64,000 nt of DNA from GCA-003244245 sp963822695 (GTDB lineage: Bacteria > Actinomycetota > Actinomycetes > Mycobacteriales > Pseudonocardiaceae), in contig CAWGJH010000021.1 in assembly GCA_963822695.1 (NCBI GenBank), forward strand, positions 62,001 through 126,000. Direction: 5' to 3'. Below the pieces are notes generated by a model. That model had not been told where the DNA came from and ran no database searches. It saw nothing but the letters and a program-made list of their open reading frames with translations. Below, in pieces: positions 61,427 to 64,000 of the stretch. The position numbers and the translations under genes were made by a program. Position 1 is the first letter of the stretch, and every line of letters starts with the position of its first letter.

Positions 61427-62357
61427 TGTTTTCGACAGCTTCGATAACGCGATCCGTGGCCGCAAAGACATCGGCAATCCCTGGCAAATGACGCCGACGG
61501 GCCGTCGTTACGAGCCGGACTACGAGCTGCTTCAGACGTTGTTGGCGATCCCGATCGGAGCTGGCAGTGGCTCGGAGTCTGGTCGGCTCGCCAACGCGAT
61601 CGATGCCTGGGTTGCCACGGAGCTGCGGCGAGCTGGTTTTCCCGCCAATGAAGTCTGGCCGCGCCTGACCAAACCCCGGGTGCTGCCGCGTGAAGTCGGC
61701 CTCTTCGTACAAGGTCTGCCGAAGAAGCTGCGCAGTGACGTTGAGGCCCAGTTGGTGCGCAACGCAACGGTCGCCCCGCGCGATGCCAAGGTGCTCGGTC
61801 GGGCCTATGTCAAGCAGGTCGATGTCGTCATCGCACAGTGGTCTCGTGGCCCCGAGCTGATGGTGTCAACCAAGTCGATGGTCTCGTCGTTCGGCAACAA
61901 CCTGAAAAACCGCTTCGAGGAGTCCTATGGCGACGCCAAGAACCTGCGTGCCCGGTTCCCGCTCGCCGCTATCGGGTTCCTGTTCGTTTTTCGATCGACG
62001 ATCCTGGCCAAGCCGGGCCGCTTCGAGTCGGCGATCGACATGTTGCGCAAGCTGCGGTCCGAGATGGACGTCTACGACACAACGGGCATGGTGGTCGCCG
62101 ATTGGGACGACGAGGCCCTATCCGGTAGCTGGGCAGGTGGTTCTTTCGACGGTGTAACCATCCGCAACGACGTGACACCGCCCGACTTGCGGGCTGACCA
62201 GTTCTTGGCCGCCATGATTGAGGCGGTGCTCGACCGGACACCGATTGAGGCACACGTCGAAGTCCGCGAGCGTCACGAACATCGGGTGCTGCCTGTGACG
62301 GAGCTCGACGAGGAAGACGACGATCTCGATGACTCCGGCGACAGCGACGAGTCATGA
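61404..62357 (+). CDS. Putative restriction endonuclease partner
   Basis: Up to 317 residues (GTG 61404 or 61413). The middle reads YVKQVDVVIAQWSRGPELMV followed by STKSM, which resembles a D-xn-(E/S)xK nuclease centre with Lys at the end. The C terminus is very acidic (DEEDDDLDDSGDSDES). It overlaps the methyltransferase gene, the usual place for a type II endonuclease. No named family is recognised with confidence. Confidence 0.65.
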   Translation: MQRVAKDDVFDSFDNAIRGRKDIGNPWQMTPTGRRYEPDYELLQTLLAIPIGAGSGSESGRLANAIDAWVATELRRAGFPANEVWPRLTKPRVLPREVGLFVQGLPKKLRSDVEAQLVRNATVAPRDAKVLGRAYVKQVDVVIAQWSRGPELMVSTKSMVSSFGNNLKNRFEESYGDAKNLRARFPLAAIGFLFVFRSTILAKPGRFESAIDMLRKLRSEMDVYDTTGMVVADWDDEALSGSWAGGSFDGVTIRNDVTPPDLRADQFLAAMIEAVLDRTPIEAHVEVRERHEHRVLPVTELDEEDDDLDDSGDSDES

Positions 62358-62429
62358 TGGGTGGAGTGCGCCACTGTGGACAGTTCAGGACGTCTCGGGT
62401 GAACTTACCCAAGGGGTATTCGGTATGTT

Positions 62430-62442
62430 ACAGTGATACTGT
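62430..62442. promoter_or_regulatory. Inverted repeat upstream of the MerR gene
   Basis: ACAGTGATACTGT is a 5-3-5 inverted repeat immediately before ATG 62444, and TACAGT recurs just downstream. The spacing is like MerR-type operators, suggesting autoregulation of this MerR-thiolase operon. Confidence 0.45.
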
Positions 62443-62443
62443 C

Positions 62444-63256
62444 ATGTATGGTACAGTTCTGCTGTCGCATCGGGAGGGCAGCGTCGGGAGGACAGCTCTG
62501 GTAGAGCAGCTCACCATCGCGGAGCTGGCCGCGCGGACCGGGATCAGTGTGCGCACCATCCGGTTCTACGCCGGGATGGGTCTGATCCCGCCACCGACGG
62601 TGCGCGGCCGGCTGGGCCTGTATGACGAGCGGCACATCGCTCGCCTCGAGCTGGTTCGTGACCTGCAGAAACTGGGGTTCACGCTGGCGGCGATCGAGGG
62701 CTACCTCGCTCGGATCCCGCTGGAGCGCTCCCCCGAGGATCTCGCGCTGCACCGCGCGCTACTCGCCCCGTGGCTGCCTGAGCAGCCCGAGACGGTGGAT
62801 CGGGCCGAGCTCGACGCGCGCGCCGGGCGCACCCTAGACGATGAGGAACTCGCCCGGCTGACGACGCTGGGCGTGATCCGGCGTGATGGGCTGCAGACCT
62901 GGACGTTGACCAGTTCCGACATGCTGGGCTACGGGCTGAGCTTGCTCGACGCCGAGATGGACTTCGAGGTCCAGCTGGCTTCCCAGCAGATCATCGAACG
63001 GCACACCAGCGCGTTGGCTACGGAGTTGGTCGCCCTGTTCCACAACACCGTGTTACGTGAATACCGTGAGCGCGGGCGCCCGCCCGAGCTGCGTGAGGCG
63101 CTGATCGCCCTGCTGGAGCGGCTCAAACCGATCACCATGGACGGCGTTGTCACGAACTTCCAGCTCGCCGTCAACCGCGCGATCCGTGAATCGGCGGTGC
63201 CCGCCACGACCAGCACCCCACACATTGCCATCCCAAACAATGGGAGCCCGTCATGA
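62444..63256 (+). CDS. MerR family transcriptional regulator
   Basis: About 270 residues. The winged helix begins LTIAELAARTGISVRTIRFYAGMGLIPPP, with RHIARLELVRDLQKLGFTLAAIEGYL after it. A long C-terminal region may sense an acyl-CoA-type ligand. The start is uncertain: ATG 62444 overlaps the operator-like repeat, while a CTG near 62504 has a better GGGAGG site. It overlaps the thiolase gene as ATGA, so the two share a transcript. Confidence 0.88.
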   Translation: MYGTVLLSHREGSVGRTALVEQLTIAELAARTGISVRTIRFYAGMGLIPPPTVRGRLGLYDERHIARLELVRDLQKLGFTLAAIEGYLARIPLERSPEDLALHRALLAPWLPEQPETVDRAELDARAGRTLDDEELARLTTLGVIRRDGLQTWTLTSSDMLGYGLSLLDAEMDFEVQLASQQIIERHTSALATELVALFHNTVLREYRERGRPPELREALIALLERLKPITMDGVVTNFQLAVNRAIRESAVPATTSTPHIAIPNNGSPS

Positions 63257-64000
63257 CCGAAGCATTTCTGTACGAGGCCCTGCGCACCCCCCGGGGTAAG
63301 GGCAAGCCGAGTGGCGCGCTGCACGGCGTCAAGCCGATCTCCCTGATCACCGGGCTGATCAACGAACTGCGAAACCGACACCCGAGTCTGGACCCGGCGC
63401 GGATCGACGACATCGTGCTCGGGGTGGTCACCCCGGTGGGCGATCAGGGCGCAGACATCCCGCGTGCCGCGGCGTTGGCCGCCGGCTTGCCCGACACTGT
63501 CGCGGGGCTGCAGATCAACCGGTTCTGCGCGTCGGGCCTGGAGGCGGTGAACCTCGGCGCGGTGAAGGTACGTTCGGGCTGGGAGGACCTGGTGCTCACC
63601 GGCGGTGTCGAGTCGATGTCCCGGGTGCCGATGGGCTCCGACGGCGGCCCGTTGGCGATGGACCCCGAGACCGCCTACGCCGCCCGCTTCGTCCCGCAGG
63701 GCATCGGCGCCGATCTGATCGCCACCATCGAGGGCTTCACCCGGGAGGACGTCAACTCCTACGCCCTGGAGTCACAGCACCGCGCCGCCAAGGCGTGGGG
63801 CAACGGGTACTTCCAGCACTCGGTGGTGCCGGTGCGCGACCGCGTCGGCGCCGTCGTGCTGGACCGTGACGAGCACCTGCGCCCGGATACCACCATGGCG
63901 GGCCTCGGCGCGCTCCCGCCGTCCTTCGCCGATCTCGGCGAGCAGGCCGGATTCGATGCCGTCGCGTTGCAGCGCTACCACTGGGTGGAGCGCATCGAGC
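63253..64000 (+). CDS. Acetyl-CoA acetyltransferase/thiolase, N-terminal part
   Basis: 249 codons are visible and the gene leaves the right edge. It starts MTEAFLYEALRTPRGKGKPS and includes DIVLGVVTP, the acylation Cys in NRFCASGLEAVN (Cys93) and GGVESMSRVPM. This is the thiolase/FadA family of beta-oxidation. It is open at the window end; the second active-site Cys/His are outside. Confidence 0.93.
   Translation, partial: MTEAFLYEALRTPRGKGKPSGALHGVKPISLITGLINELRNRHPSLDPARIDDIVLGVVTPVGDQGADIPRAAALAAGLPDTVAGLQINRFCASGLEAVNLGAVKVRSGWEDLVLTGGVESMSRVPMGSDGGPLAMDPETAYAARFVPQGIGADLIATIEGFTREDVNSYALESQHRAAKAWGNGYFQHSVVPVRDRVGAVVLDRDEHLRPDTTMAGLGALPPSFADLGEQAGFDAVALQRYHWVERIE

Overview
The window is high-GC actinobacterial DNA, most likely from Pseudonocardiales. 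Supporting signs are dense GTGA/ATGA gene overlaps, a complete hopanoid operon, geosmin synthase, an XRE-DUF397 pair and an FxSxx-COOH-type peptide locus. The genus cannot be fixed from the sequence alone.

Positions 1-4163 hold the end of an FxSxx-COOH-system TPR protein. Facing it are a stand-alone HExxH peptide hydroxylase, a FxsA-like precursor lacking the FxSxx tail, a small membrane protein and a Crp/Fnr regulator. Positions 4284-10275 are mostly housekeeping: a TrmH methyltransferase with a 40-bp palindrome in its first codons, a frameshifted GH76 hydrolase, serS, a HAD phosphatase, a tiny Gly/Tyr-rich protein, a DJ-1/PfpI protein and a VC0807-type membrane protein. Positions 10294-15694 form a leftward operon: PucR regulator, a fused GT28 glycosyltransferase-WS/DGAT acyltransferase, a DMT transporter and an SDR. 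Divergent from it, 15845-23998 is a hopanoid operon (hpnC, hpnD, hpnE, prenyl synthase, shc, an HpnG-IspH fusion, hpnH).

Positions 24198-34017 are accessory: a DUF5131/TcmP pair, two XRE-type regulators, a broken DnaB-N-like gene, a 199-bp inverted-repeat element with a related end 5 kb away, and a graspetide (ATP-grasp RiPP) locus whose ligase has decayed while precursor and methyltransferase remain. A P450/FAD-monooxygenase pair and a DUF2786 protein follow.

The most striking locus is 46782-38407 on the minus strand. Two family 2B encapsulin-like shell proteins, each with an inserted cNMP-binding-like domain, flank a bifunctional geosmin synthase. They are followed by a prenyl diphosphate synthase and the last two MEP-pathway enzymes, IspH and IspG. 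This reads as a compartmentalised isoprenoid-to-geosmin pathway in one transcription direction.

Positions 48616-55602 look like a biological-conflict island: a TIR-like protein, a SLOG protein (frameshifted), XRE/DUF397, an SOS box, and an EACC1 plus caspase-NTPase-TM-WD40 system. The right end holds an orphan osmoprotectant-binding lipoprotein, an MFS transporter, a threonine aldolase, a restriction-modification pair, and a MerR-thiolase operon that runs off the edge. Several otherwise intact genes carry single-base frameshifts (GH76, SLOG, ATP-grasp, DnaB-N), so some draft-assembly indels are possible.
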